Shown: one piece after another, positions 17,241 to 30,367 of the stretch
Numbering within the stretch: position 1 is the first letter of the stretch
How the letters are laid out: each line of letters starts with the position of its first letter
Source: CAZITB01 sp964542055
GTDB lineage: Bacteria > Planctomycetota > Phycisphaerae > Sedimentisphaerales > CAMDDF01
Direction: 5' to 3'
Assembly: GCA_964542055.1 (NCBI GenBank)
Contig: CAZITB010000005.1
Span: forward strand, 1 to 49,773
Length of the DNA stretch: 49,773 nt
Program-made: the position numbers and the translations under genes
Notes under the pieces: generated by a model
What the model was told of the DNA's origin: nothing
The model's input: only the letters and a program-made list of their open reading frames with translations
Database searches by the model: none

Positions 17241-18449
17241 ATGGCTAAGGATGTATTTCAACGTACAAAGCCGCATCTAAACATTGGTACAATCGGTCAT
17301 ATTGACCATGGTAAAACCACGTTAACAGCGGCAATCACAATGAGAATGGCAGTCAAAGCCGGATCAAAGTCCCGTAAATTCGATGAAATCGATAATGCTC
17401 CGGAAGAAAAAGAACGTGGTATTACCATTAATACAGCTCACGTTGAGTATGAAACCCCAAATCGTCACTATGCTCACGTTGACTGCCCAGGTCACGCTGA
17501 CTATGTGAAGAATATGATTACCGGTGCTGCTCAGATGGACGGAGCGATTTTGGTTGTGGCTGCCAGCGATGGTCCTATGCCTCAGACCCGTGAACATATC
17601 CTTCTGGCTCGCCAGGTAAACGTTCCAAAGATCGTTGTTTTCCTGAACAAAGTTGACCAGGTTGACGATCCTGAACTGATCGAACTTGTTGAAATGGAAA
17701 TTCGTGAGCTTCTCGATAAGTACGAATTTCCGGGCGATGAAATTCCGATCGTTAAAGGTTCAGCTCTTGCTGCAATGGAAAGCGAAGGCAATGATGATGA
17801 AGCATGTGCGGCAATTGATGAACTTATGAATGAAGTTGATAACTATATCCCGGTTCCTGAACGTGCAGTTGATCTGCCATTCCTTATGCCGATCGAGGAC
17901 GTATTCAGCATTAAAGGCCGTGGTACCGTAGGTACCGGACGTATCGAACGCGGTATGGTTCGTGTTGGTGACGAAATTGAATTGGTTGGTCTTGGTAATA
18001 CTCGTAAAACCACCTGTACAGGCGTTGAGATGTTCAACAAGACACTTGACGAAGGTCAGGCTGGCGATAACGTTGGTCTGTTGTTCCGTGGTGTTGAAAA
18101 GAAAGACCTCGAACGCGGTCAGGTTGTTGCAAAACCAGGGTCGATTACACCTCACACGCATTTTGAAGCTGAAGTATATGTACTGAGCAAAGAGGAAGGC
18201 GGTCGTCATAGCCCATTCTTCCCCGGCTATAGACCTCAGTTCTACTTTAGAACAACTGACGTTACCGGAGCTGTTAATGTAATTAAGAGCCGTGAAGGTA
18301 ATCCTGTAGAAATGTGTATGCCTGGCGATAATATCGCTATGGAAGTTGAAATTATCAGCCCAATCGCTATGGAAGAAGGACTGCGTTTTGCAATTCGTGA
18401 AGGCGGTAGAACTGTTGGTGCCGGTGTTGTAACCAAGGTTATCAAATAG
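17241..18449 (+). CDS. tuf: Elongation factor Tu
   Basis: A 402-residue EF-Tu, the GTPase that delivers aminoacyl-tRNA to the ribosome. The P-loop is GHIDHGKT (19-26), switch I contains RGITINTAH, G3 is DCPGHAD (81-87) and G4 is NKVD (136-139). The beta-barrel domains II and III end with RFAIREGGRTVGAGVVTKVIK. A good ribosome binding site (GTGGAGG) precedes the ATG. It is followed by a strong terminator, then rpmG and tRNA-Trp. No second copy is seen between fusA and rpsJ, where another tuf is often found. Confidence 0.99.
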   Translation: MAKDVFQRTKPHLNIGTIGHIDHGKTTLTAAITMRMAVKAGSKSRKFDEIDNAPEEKERGITINTAHVEYETPNRHYAHVDCPGHADYVKNMITGAAQMDGAILVVAASDGPMPQTREHILLARQVNVPKIVVFLNKVDQVDDPELIELVEMEIRELLDKYEFPGDEIPIVKGSALAAMESEGNDDEACAAIDELMNEVDNYIPVPERAVDLPFLMPIEDVFSIKGRGTVGTGRIERGMVRVGDEIELVGLGNTRKTTCTGVEMFNKTLDEGQAGDNVGLLFRGVEKKDLERGQVVAKPGSITPHTHFEAEVYVLSKEEGGRHSPFFPGYRPQFYFRTTDVTGAVNVIKSREGNPVEMCMPGDNIAMEVEIISPIAMEEGLRFAIREGGRTVGAGVVTKVIK

Positions 18450-18475
18450 TTCAATTTGTGCTGAAAAGGCTTTTC

Positions 18476-18512
18476 AAGGTTGACCTCGGCGTAAGTCGGG
18501 GTCGGCCTTTTT
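18476..18512 (+). terminator. Terminator or attenuator after tuf
   Basis: AAGGTTGACCTCG (18476-18488) pairs with CGGGGTCGGCCTT (18497-18509), a 13-bp stem with three G-U pairs and an 8-nt loop, followed by TTT. It lies 26 nt after the tuf stop. It may reduce readthrough into the rpmG-secE-nusG genes. Confidence 0.8.
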
Positions 18513-18559
18513 ACGCTTATATATTTTTTGTTATCATTAATGTTTGTAGGAAGTAAAAG

Positions 18560-18727
18560 ATGGCCAAGGGATCCAAAAGAGAATATGTTTGGCTTGAATG
18601 TAAAGAATGTGGCGATAGAAACTATCGTACTGAGGTAAATGTGAGCGAAGGAGTACCTAAAATAGAGCTTAAAAAGTTCTGTTCAAGGGAACGTAAGCAT
18701 ACTACCCATAAAATACGCAGAAAATAA
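18560..18727 (+). CDS. rpmG: Ribosomal protein L33, three-cysteine form
   Basis: A 55-residue large-subunit protein. The zinc-ribbon type of L33 has two CxxC pairs. Here the first pair is intact (Cys14, Cys17 in LECKECGDRNY), but the second reads CSRE, keeping Cys41 and replacing the last Cys by Glu44. The rest (ELKKFC, RKHTTHK) is typical. Zinc binding may be altered or absent, or Glu/His may supply the fourth ligand. The gene is in its usual place between tuf and secE, 7 nt before tRNA-Trp. Confidence 0.95.
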   Translation: MAKGSKREYVWLECKECGDRNYRTEVNVSEGVPKIELKKFCSRERKHTTHKIRRK

Positions 18728-18734
18728 ACATTCC

Positions 18735-18808
<74 letters not shown>

Positions 18809-18843
18809 TTTAAAACGGAATGAAAAACTAAGCAGAGGCTGCA

Positions 18844-19251
18844 ATGAATTTGAAGATATACAAAAAAGGACAGGGTAAGTACACGAGACTGACTACAGCC
18901 GCGGCGTTGATGGTTATCGTAGGCTTTGGTTGCTGGCGTATTTACGAGATGATGGAAGGCTTGATGATTGCAGATACCAGCACTAAGCTGATGGTGCAGA
19001 CTTTGGTGCCGGTGTTGATATTTGCAATTTTCGGCGGTCTGGTTTACTGGCTTTTGAACAAAGCTCGGATAGTTGATTTTATGGTCAATGCCGAAGGTGA
19101 GGTCAAAAAGGTAAATTGGTCTTCTAAGCACGAGATTATGGTATCGACAACGATTGTGATATTCACAGTTATTTTCTTCGCGGTTTTCCTTGGGCTAACT
19201 GACGTGATATTCCAGTTACTGTTCCGCGGTATCGGATTACTGCCTAGTTAG
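18844..19251 (+). CDS. secE: Preprotein translocase subunit SecE
   Basis: A 135-residue SecE, the essential clamp subunit of the SecYEG channel. Three membrane segments are predicted (about 17-36, 50-71 and 97-120), so this is the long three-span form as in E. coli rather than the one-span form. The conserved cytoplasmic amphipathic helix and hinge are seen as DFMVNAEGEVKKVNWSSKHE; the usual W-P is W-S here. The last span carries TTIVIFTVIFFAVFLGLTD. It lies 35 nt after tRNA-Trp and 46 nt before nusG. Confidence 0.93.
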   Translation: MNLKIYKKGQGKYTRLTTAAALMVIVGFGCWRIYEMMEGLMIADTSTKLMVQTLVPVLIFAIFGGLVYWLLNKARIVDFMVNAEGEVKKVNWSSKHEIMVSTTIVIFTVIFFAVFLGLTDVIFQLLFRGIGLLPS

Positions 19252-19297
19252 TTATCGTTAATAATAAATTTCTAAACCAGTTATCTGGGGTAAGAAT

Positions 19298-19840
19298 ATG
19301 CTTTGGTATGTATTAAGAGTAGCATCAAATAAAGAAGAGCAGGTTAGAGAACGGCTTGAGAGAAAAATTGCAATTGAAGGTCTTTCCGATGTGATCGGCA
19401 GGGTCGTTGTGCCTGTTGAGCAGATCAAACGTATTCGCGCCGGTAAACAGCGAGTCAACAAGCGCAAGCTTTACCCCGGTTATGTGTTTATGGAAATGGA
19501 ACCGAAAGAAGACGGCAGAATACCGGAGAATGTCTGGTTTCTGATCAAGGAAACTTCCGGTGTTGGTGATTTTATTGGAACAGAAGGAATTCCGACTCCA
19601 ATGCGGGATACCGATGTTGCGAAAATGCTTTCAGAAGTTGAAAAGCCCGAAGAAAGTCCCAGCATAAAAGTTGAATTTTCAAAAGGCGATGTAGTTAAAA
19701 TACGTGAAGGCGCTTTTGAGAATTTCGAAGGTGTTGTTGAAGAAATTGACGAAGAGCGAGGAATTGTGAGAGTAACTGTTACTATTTTTGGTCGCAGTAC
19801 TCCGCTTGATATTGAATATTGGCAGATTGAAAAAGTTTAA
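19298..19840 (+). CDS. nusG: Transcription termination/antitermination factor NusG
   Basis: A 180-residue NusG. The N-terminal NGN domain begins WYVLRVASNKEEQVRERLE and contains KRKLYPGYVFMEM. The C-terminal KOW domain (about 127-165) reads FSKGDVVKIREGAFENFEGVVEEID. NusG binds the RNA polymerase clamp, suppresses pausing, and links it to Rho or ribosomal S10 (encoded at 33699). It is followed by rplK after 72 nt, the usual order. Confidence 0.97.
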   Translation: MLWYVLRVASNKEEQVRERLERKIAIEGLSDVIGRVVVPVEQIKRIRAGKQRVNKRKLYPGYVFMEMEPKEDGRIPENVWFLIKETSGVGDFIGTEGIPTPMRDTDVAKMLSEVEKPEESPSIKVEFSKGDVVKIREGAFENFEGVVEEIDEERGIVRVTVTIFGRSTPLDIEYWQIEKV

Positions 19841-19912
19841 AATTCGAAGCTATTACGATTTACATATATGTCAGGTTAAATGAAATCTGGTGAAAATTAG
19901 TTTGAGGTAGAA

Positions 19913-20335
19913 ATGGCAAAACAAATTACAGGTAAAATTAAATTACAAGCTCCGGGCGGTCAGGCTACTCCAGCTCCTCCTATCGGGCCGGCACTTGGTC
20001 AGCATGGAGTTAACATTGGACAGTTTGTACAACAATTTAATGAAAAAACAAAAGAGTTAAACGGAATGACAGTTCCTGTTGAAATAACAGTTTATAATGA
20101 CAGGTCTTTCGATTTCATCGTAAAAAGCCCCCCAGCAGCAGTGCTTTTGAAACAGGAAGCAGGTGTTGCCAAGGGCAGCGGTGTTCCTCATACCGATAAA
20201 GTAGGCAAGGTTACATGGGAACAATGTAAGAAGATTGCTGAAAGAAAACTTGAGGACCTTAATGCTTTTGATGTTGAAAGCGGAGCCAAAATCATTGCCG
20301 GTACCGCGCGAAGCATGGGAATCGAAGTTGAGTAG
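19913..20335 (+). CDS. rplK: Ribosomal protein L11
   Basis: A 140-residue L11 with the proline-rich N-terminal motif PGGQATPAPPIGPALGQHGVNI and the C-terminal RNA-binding domain ending GTARSMGIEVE. L11 binds the GTPase-associated centre of 23S rRNA and is needed for RelA activation and factor binding. The start is preceded by TTGAGGTAG. Length and order before rplA are normal. Confidence 0.98.
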   Translation: MAKQITGKIKLQAPGGQATPAPPIGPALGQHGVNIGQFVQQFNEKTKELNGMTVPVEITVYNDRSFDFIVKSPPAAVLLKQEAGVAKGSGVPHTDKVGKVTWEQCKKIAERKLEDLNAFDVESGAKIIAGTARSMGIEVE

Positions 20336-20406
20336 AGATATCGCATAGCTAACCACGGCTTTATAACAGTGGAAGAAAATTTTTAGTTTTTTCGACGGAG
20401 AATTTA

Positions 20407-21087
20407 ATGAAACAAAGAAGCAAAAGATACAAAAAATTGGCTGAAAGAGCCACAAAGGAGATTTTGCCTTTATCAGAGGCGGTTTCGAAATTAAAAACCT
20501 TCGATAAAGCCAAATTCGATCAGTCTGTTGAATGTGTGATCAATCTTGGAATTGACCCGAAAATCGCAGATCAGCAGATCAGAGGGGCGATTTCTCTGCC
20601 TAACGGAATCGGCAAGTCCAAAAAAGTGATCGCTTTTTGTGATGATTCAGAGGTTGAAGATGCCAAAGCCGCAGGAGCTATCGAAGCGGGCAGTGATGAT
20701 CTTGTGAAAAAAATCAGTGACGGCTGGATGGATTTTGACGTTGCGATCGCATCACCGAAAGTGATGGGCAAGGCCGGAAAGTTAGGTAAAATTCTTGGTC
20801 CACAGGGAAAGATGCCCTCGCCGAAAAATGGAACCGTAACTAGCGATGTTGTAACCGCGGTAAAGGAATTTGCTGCAGGTAAGGTTGAGTACCGTAATGA
20901 TTCGGGCGGAAATGTTCATGCAGTTGTTGGAAAACTTAGCTTTGATGAAGATAAAATGAAAGAAAATATCGATTACTTTATTTCTCATATTAAGAAGTTA
21001 AAACCGACCACAGTCAAAGGTACTTACATGAAGGGAATCTCTATAAGTGCTACAATGAGTCCCGGTGTGCATGTAAACGTCGAATAA
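20407..21087 (+). CDS. rplA: Ribosomal protein L1
   Basis: A 226-residue L1, which binds the mobile L1 stalk of 23S rRNA and usually represses its own operon. Typical segments are SVECVINLGIDPKIADQQIRG, LGKILGPQGKMPSPKNGTV and the C-terminal KGTYMKGISISATMSPGV. The ATG follows GACGGAG. The 71-nt gap from rplK holds only a weak CCAC/GTGG hairpin, and I cannot identify an L1 operator there. Confidence 0.98.
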   Translation: MKQRSKRYKKLAERATKEILPLSEAVSKLKTFDKAKFDQSVECVINLGIDPKIADQQIRGAISLPNGIGKSKKVIAFCDDSEVEDAKAAGAIEAGSDDLVKKISDGWMDFDVAIASPKVMGKAGKLGKILGPQGKMPSPKNGTVTSDVVTAVKEFAAGKVEYRNDSGGNVHAVVGKLSFDEDKMKENIDYFISHIKKLKPTTVKGTYMKGISISATMSPGVHVNVE

Positions 21088-21115
21088 TACAGAAAAACCA
21101 AAATAAAGGTGAATC

Positions 21116-21643
21116 ATGAGTAAATATATTAAAAATCTAATGCAGCAAGAACTTGAGAGACGTTTTGAGGGTATTAACGAATTTGTGATCGTAAATACCA
21201 TCGGAATTGACGGTACAAGCAATAACGAGCTCCGTGGAAAACTCAAAGACAAAGGTATCAATCTTGCAGTTGTGAAAAATTCGATGATGCTCAAAGCTCT
21301 CGAGAGTATGGGTGTTGATAATGCCCAAATGCTTTTTGAAGGGCCGTGTACTTTGGTTTACGGCGGCGACAGCGTAGTTGATGTCTCTAAAGAAATTGTG
21401 GATATCGGCAAGAAAGTTAAGCAGTTTACTATCAAGGGAGCTTTTGTAGAAGGCGAATGTCTGGACGAAAAGCAGGCTATTGAACTTTCAAAAATGCCGA
21501 CCAGAGCAGAACTTCATGCGAAAATCGCTGGTGCAGCAATGAGCCCAGGTTCAAAACTTGTTGGTGCGATTGCCGGTCCTGCCGGAGTTATCGCTGGCTG
21601 TATCAAGAGTGTTATCGAAAAAGCGGAAAAAGAAGCCGCATAA
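21116..21643 (+). CDS. rplJ: Ribosomal protein L10
   Basis: A 175-residue L10, the base of the L7/L12 stalk. The N-terminal RNA-binding part has EFVIVNTIGIDGTSNNELRGKL and VVKNSMMLKAL, and the C terminus is the helical L7/L12-binding spine ending ISVIEKAEKEAA-like residues. It lies 28 nt after rplA and 101 nt before rplL. Confidence 0.97.
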   Translation: MSKYIKNLMQQELERRFEGINEFVIVNTIGIDGTSNNELRGKLKDKGINLAVVKNSMMLKALESMGVDNAQMLFEGPCTLVYGGDSVVDVSKEIVDIGKKVKQFTIKGAFVEGECLDEKQAIELSKMPTRAELHAKIAGAAMSPGSKLVGAIAGPAGVIAGCIKSVIEKAEKEAA

Positions 21644-21689
21644 ATTTATAATGAAAACGCCGTTTGCGGTCGCCCCTTATAGGGTTAAA

Positions 21690-21707
21690 CGAAACGAAGT
21701 AGTTTCG
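21690..21707 (+). repeat. Hairpin between rplJ and rplL
   Basis: CGAAAC (21690-21695) and GTTTCG (21702-21707) form a 6-bp stem with loop GAAGTA, in the 101-nt spacer before rplL. No T-run follows. It could influence the higher translation of L7/L12 relative to L10, but that is speculative. Confidence 0.35.
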
Positions 21708-21744
21708 GCAGCTGCAAGGCATTGGAAAATAGGAGTAAATAAAA

Positions 21745-22152
21745 ATGGCAGACGAAGCAAAAACATGGAACGAAGATATCAAGTCAATCGGTGACAAAAT
21801 CGTAGCTCTTACCCTCATGCAGGCTAAAGAGTTGGCAGATTACCTAAAAGAAGAATATGGTATTGAACCTGCAGCTGGTGGAGCCGTAATGATGGCAGGA
21901 CCTGCAGCCGGTGGTGGCGAAGCAGCTGAAGAAGCAGAAAAAACCAGCTTTGACGTAGTATTGACAGCCGCTGGCGACAAGAAGATCCAGGTAATTAAAG
22001 AAGTGAGAGCTATAACCGGTCTTGGTTTGAAAGAAGCGAAAGAACTGGTTGACGGCGCTCCGAAAGCAGTAAAAGAAGGTATCAGCAAAGAAGAAGCAGA
22101 AGAGATGCAAAAGACTCTCGAAGCAGCTGGTGCGTCTGTAGAGCTTAAATAG
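21745..22152 (+). CDS. rplL: Ribosomal protein L7/L12
   Basis: A 135-residue stalk protein present in several copies per ribosome, which recruits translation GTPases. The N-terminal dimerisation helices (VALTLMQAKELADYLKEEYG) are followed by an Ala/Gly-rich hinge (AAGGAVMMAGPAAGGG). The C-terminal domain has KTSFDVVLTAAGDKKIQVIK and GLGLKEAKELVDGAPKAVKE. The start is preceded by AATAGGAG. A hairpin and about 120 nt separate it from rpoB. Confidence 0.98.
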   Translation: MADEAKTWNEDIKSIGDKIVALTLMQAKELADYLKEEYGIEPAAGGAVMMAGPAAGGGEAAEEAEKTSFDVVLTAAGDKKIQVIKEVRAITGLGLKEAKELVDGAPKAVKEGISKEEAEEMQKTLEAAGASVELK

Positions 22153-22165
22153 TATTCATATATCA

Positions 22166-22185
22166 GCCCGTGTTTAAACGCGGGC
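22166..22185 (+). repeat. Hairpin between rplL and rpoB
   Basis: GCCCGTG (22166-22172) and CGCGGGC (22179-22185) form a 7-bp stem with one G-U pair around TTTAAA. A second, weaker stem (CTCGA 22227-22231 with TCGAG 22238-22242) follows before rpoB. Neither is followed by a T-run. By analogy with E. coli, where an attenuator and an RNase III site lie here, a partial terminator or processing site is possible. Confidence 0.45.
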
Positions 22186-22275
22186 AGCAATCATTATATA
22201 TTTATAGAAGTTTTATGAAATTGTGTCTCGAAAATAATCGAGTTAATTTAATGCTTTTTAGCGGGAGTGTTTAAT

Positions 22276-26034
<3,759 letters not shown>

Positions 26035-26070
26035 TTTAAAAATTAATCTCATTCAAGGGAGATAGTCATA

Positions 26071-29000
26071 ATGGTAGAGAGCATTTATGACAGAATAAAT
26101 GATTATGGTTCGGTAAAAATCAGCTTATCAAGTCCTAATGATATTCGAAGCTGGTCTTTCGGCGAAGTAAAAAAGCCTGAGACAATCAATTACCGAACTT
26201 ACAGGCCTGAGCGTGACGGTCTGTTCTGTGAGCGTATTTTTGGTCCTGAAAGAGACTGGGAATGTGCGTGCGGAAAGTACAAAGGTACTAAATTCAAAGG
26301 TATCATTTGTGATCGCTGTGGTGTAAAGGTTACTCACAGCCGTGTTCGCCGTAAAAGGATGGGACACATTAATTTAGCGGCACCGGTCGTGCACATCTGG
26401 TTTTTCAAGTCAATGCCTAGCCGGTTGGGAACTTTGCTTGCGATGAAAACAAGCGATCTGGAAAAAGTTATCTATTTTCAGGATTACGCAGTTACCGATC
26501 CAGGTGATACACCTTTAAAAGCCAAACAGCTTTTGACAGAAGACGAATACCGAGAAGTTCAAAATAAATATGGCAATTCTTTTAAGGCTTCTATGGGTGC
26601 CGAAGCGGTATTTGAGCTGCTTAGAAGCCTTGATCTTGAACAGCTTAAGGGCGAGCTCAATGCGGGGATTTTAGAAACTAACAGTAAGCAGAAGATCAAA
26701 GACCTTACCAAAAGACTTAAGATCGTTAACGGTATTCTTGCAAGTTCTAACAAGCCTGAATGGATGATAATGGAAGTTTGTCCGGTTATTCCTCCGGATC
26801 TGAGGCCGCTTGTTCTTTTGGAAAGCGGAAACTTTGCCACAAGTGACCTTAATGATCTTTATAGAAGAATCATTAACCGTAATAACAGGCTCAAAAAACT
26901 CATCGATCTCAATGCACCTGAAGTAATTATTCGAAATGAAAAGAGAATGCTTCAGCAGGCAGTAGATGCGTTATTTGATAACGGCAGATGCCGCCGTCCT
27001 GTACTTGGCAGTAACAACAGGCCTTTGAAGAGTCTTACGGATATGATCAAAGGTAAGCAGGGTCGTTTCAGGGAGAACCTGCTTGGAAAACGTGTTGACT
27101 ATTCAGCAAGAAGTGTGATCGTAGTTGGTCCGAGTTTGAAACTTCATCAGTGCGGACTTCCCAAGAAGATCGCATTGGAGCTTTATCAGCCGTTTATCAT
27201 TCGCAAACTGAAAGACAGAGGTCTGGCCGATACAATTAAGAGCGCAAAAAGAATGCTCGAAAGACGAGATGAGCAGGTTTGGGATATTCTTGAAGAAGTT
27301 ATTCACCAGCACCCAGTGATGCTGAACCGTGCACCTACTTTGCACAGAATGGGTATTCAGGCGTTTGAGCCGGTTCTTGTTGAAGGTAACGCGATTATGA
27401 TCCACCCGCTTGTTTGTAAAGGTTTCAATGCCGACTTTGACGGTGACCAGATGGCGGTTCATCTGCCATTGAGTGTAGAAGCGCAGGTTGAAGTTCATAC
27501 ACTGGTACTGTCGCCAAATAACATTTTTGCCCCTTCAGACGGTTCTCCAATTATGAGCCCTTCTCAGGATATAGTTCTTGGTAACTATTATCTGACTTGT
27601 ATGCGTGAAGGTGAAAAAGGCGAGGGCATGTTCTTCAGGGATCATTTTGAAGCAATTTCCGCTTACGAACTTGGCAAGGTCAGTGTACATGCTAAGGTTC
27701 GCGTTTTCATAGGACATGATCGCATGATCATCGGGGACAATAATCTCAAATATGAAAACGGAATCATCGAAACAACCCCTGGTCGCTGCATGTTCAATGA
27801 CATACTTCCTTTTAAAATGCCTTTCTATAACATGGCACTTTCTCAAAAGAAACTCAAAAGCGTGATCAGCGATTGCTTTAAATATGTCGGCAGTTCAAAA
27901 ACGATCGATCTGCTTGATGATATTAAAGAGCTGGGTTTCAAACGTGCGACCCTGGCAGGTTTGAGCTTTGGTGTGACCGATCTTAGAATACCTGATACTA
28001 AACAGGCAATCATTGACACTACACAAAAGCGGGTTGATAAAATTCAGAAAAATTACGCTCACGGCATATTAACTGAAGGCGAAAGATATAACCAGGTTAT
28101 CGATGCATGGACACATGCCCGTGTTGCAGTAACTACCGATATGATGCTGGCGCTAAAGAATGATACCCGTGACGGTAAACCTTACCTTAACCCGATATTT
28201 CTAATGAGTGATTCGGGTGCAAGAGGTAGCGTTGACCAGATTCAGCAGCTTGCAGGTATGCGTGCGTTAATGGCCAAGCCAAGCGGCGAGATTATCGAAA
28301 CTCCGATTATTTCGAACTTCCGTGAAGGTTTGAACGTTCTTGAATATTTCAGTTCCACACACGGTGCACGTAAAGGTCTGGCTGATACTGCATTGAAAAC
28401 AGCGGATTCAGGTTATCTGACCCGTAAACTTGCCGATGTTGCTCAGAATGTGATAATCAATGAACACGATTGCGGAACGCTTCAGGGAATAACAAAAAGT
28501 ACGGTTTACAAGGGCGAACGTGTCGATATTCCATTAAGAGAATTGATAATTGGAAGAACCGCACGAGATAACATTAATGATCCGATTCGTGATGAAATGA
28601 TCGTTCGTGAAAATGAAGTAATTACACCTGAAGCGGCAGAAAAGATTGAAGCTCTTGGGCTTGATGCGATTCGCGTTAGAAGTCCTTTGACATGTGATAG
28701 TCTAATGGGTATTTGTGCGAAATGCTATGGCTGGGATTTGAGTGCCAGCCAACTTGCAGAACAGGGACTTGCTGTTGGAATAATTGGAGCACAGTCGATC
28801 GGCGAACCTGGAACGCAGCTGACTATGCGTACATTCCATACCGGTGGTATTGCTTCAAGAACGATTCTTGAAAACGAACAAAAAGCCACTCAGGCCGGTG
28901 AAATCAAATACTACGAAATGAATGTGGTAACCGTAACCAGTGAAACAGGTCCTAAACGTGTTGCACTTAAGAGAAACGGTGAAATTGCTGTAGTTGATGA

Positions 29001-30339
29001 AAAAGGCAGAGAACTTGAGAAGTACAAAGTTCCTTATGGTGCTGAAGTAGCAGTAGAGCAAGGCGACAAAGTTAAAGCCGGCCAGAGCTTATATGTGTGG
29101 GACCCACACAGAGTACCTATTTTGGCAGAAGTTGGCGGTATAATTCGGTTCCTTGATATCATCGAAGGTGAGACCATAAGGGTTGAAGAAGAACGCAAAG
29201 GTCAAAAAGGCAGACCTGTTGTAATCGAACACAAAGGCGATAAGCATCCGCAGATCGTCATTGAAGATGAAGCAGGTAAAATCCTTCACGTGCACTATCT
29301 GCCTGCAAAAGCTCGAATCGAAGTAAATGAAGGTGTTAGTGTTGAAGCCGGTGCACTGCTTGCTCGTCAGCCAAGAGGCGGCGGTGGAACACAGGATATT
29401 ACCGGTGGTCTGCCCAGGGTAACAGAGATTTTTGAAGCACGTAAGCCGAAGGAACCAGCCGCGATCGCAGAGATCAGCGGACGCGTTGAGCTTAAGAGTG
29501 ATAAACGCCGCGGTAAAATGACAATTATCGTTCGTAACGAGAGTGGTATGGAAAAGGAACATCACGTACCTCGTGACAGGCACCTTAATGTGCATACCGG
29601 TGACATAGTTGACGCAGGTGACTTCCTGACAGATGGTCCTCTGGTGCCTCATGATATCTTGAGGATTCGTGGTGAAGAAGCACTTCAGAGGTATTTGTTA
29701 AAAGAAGTTCTAAACGTTTACCGTTCACAAAATGTAACTATCAACGATAAACACGTTGAAATCATTCTTTCTCAGATGATGAGAAAGGTGGAAATAGAAT
29801 CTGTTGGTGACAGCGGACTGCTGCCGGGCGAAATTGTTGACAGGCATAATTTCCGATTGACTAATGACAGCCTGAGCAAATGTCTGAAAATCAACGATGC
29901 AGGTGATACAGACCTGGAAGTTGGCAGTGTCTATACCAGAGAAGAAATTGAAAAAGCCAATGAAAAAGTTGCGATTCTCGGCGGCGAAGGTGCGAAAGGT
30001 AAAAAACCAAGACCTGCTACAGCGAAAACATTGCTGCTTGGTATAACAAAAGCCTCCTTGCAGTCAGAAAGCTTTATTTCGGCAGCTAGTTTCCAGGAAA
30101 CAACTAAGGTGTTGACAGAAGCTTCCTTGTCTGGTAAAATCGACAACTTACGCGGTTTGAAAGAAAACGTAATTCTTGGACACCTTGTTCCGGCTGGGAC
30201 AGGATTCAGAAATTATGTCGATATGAAGGTTAAACACCTTGCTCAGGCACCAATACCGAAGGAATTCCGCGAAGACTTGAAAGAAATTGATGCAGAATCT
30301 AAAGCAGACGCCGCATTGCGTGAGGCTTTAGGACTTTAA
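26071..30339 (+). CDS. rpoC: RNA polymerase beta-prime subunit
   Basis: A 1422-residue catalytic subunit. The N-terminal zinc finger has Cys65, Cys67, Cys80 and Cys83. The active-site motif NADFDGDQMAVHLP places the Mg2+-binding aspartates at 455, 457 and 459. The second zinc site includes CDSLMGICAKC near residue 875. The trigger-loop region GIIGAQSIGEPGTQLTMRTF is intact, and the C terminus matches long beta-prime forms, ending with helix-rich ESKADAALREALGL. It is preceded by AAGGGAG and followed 28 nt later by rpsL, joining the rif and str clusters. Confidence 0.98.
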   Translation: MVESIYDRINDYGSVKISLSSPNDIRSWSFGEVKKPETINYRTYRPERDGLFCERIFGPERDWECACGKYKGTKFKGIICDRCGVKVTHSRVRRKRMGHINLAAPVVHIWFFKSMPSRLGTLLAMKTSDLEKVIYFQDYAVTDPGDTPLKAKQLLTEDEYREVQNKYGNSFKASMGAEAVFELLRSLDLEQLKGELNAGILETNSKQKIKDLTKRLKIVNGILASSNKPEWMIMEVCPVIPPDLRPLVLLESGNFATSDLNDLYRRIINRNNRLKKLIDLNAPEVIIRNEKRMLQQAVDALFDNGRCRRPVLGSNNRPLKSLTDMIKGKQGRFRENLLGKRVDYSARSVIVVGPSLKLHQCGLPKKIALELYQPFIIRKLKDRGLADTIKSAKRMLERRDEQVWDILEEVIHQHPVMLNRAPTLHRMGIQAFEPVLVEGNAIMIHPLVCKGFNADFDGDQMAVHLPLSVEAQVEVHTLVLSPNNIFAPSDGSPIMSPSQDIVLGNYYLTCMREGEKGEGMFFRDHFEAISAYELGKVSVHAKVRVFIGHDRMIIGDNNLKYENGIIETTPGRCMFNDILPFKMPFYNMALSQKKLKSVISDCFKYVGSSKTIDLLDDIKELGFKRATLAGLSFGVTDLRIPDTKQAIIDTTQKRVDKIQKNYAHGILTEGERYNQVIDAWTHARVAVTTDMMLALKNDTRDGKPYLNPIFLMSDSGARGSVDQIQQLAGMRALMAKPSGEIIETPIISNFREGLNVLEYFSSTHGARKGLADTALKTADSGYLTRKLADVAQNVIINEHDCGTLQGITKSTVYKGERVDIPLRELIIGRTARDNINDPIRDEMIVRENEVITPEAAEKIEALGLDAIRVRSPLTCDSLMGICAKCYGWDLSASQLAEQGLAVGIIGAQSIGEPGTQLTMRTFHTGGIASRTILENEQKATQAGEIKYYEMNVVTVTSETGPKRVALKRNGEIAVVDEKGRELEKYKVPYGAEVAVEQGDKVKAGQSLYVWDPHRVPILAEVGGIIRFLDIIEGETIRVEEERKGQKGRPVVIEHKGDKHPQIVIEDEAGKILHVHYLPAKARIEVNEGVSVEAGALLARQPRGGGGTQDITGGLPRVTEIFEARKPKEPAAIAEISGRVELKSDKRRGKMTIIVRNESGMEKEHHVPRDRHLNVHTGDIVDAGDFLTDGPLVPHDILRIRGEEALQRYLLKEVLNVYRSQNVTINDKHVEIILSQMMRKVEIESVGDSGLLPGEIVDRHNFRLTNDSLSKCLKINDAGDTDLEVGSVYTREEIEKANEKVAILGGEGAKGKKPRPATAKTLLLGITKASLQSESFISAASFQETTKVLTEASLSGKIDNLRGLKENVILGHLVPAGTGFRNYVDMKVKHLAQAPIPKEFREDLKEIDAESKADAALREALGL

Positions 30340-30367
30340 TTTAGAATAGATATATAACGGAGATAAA

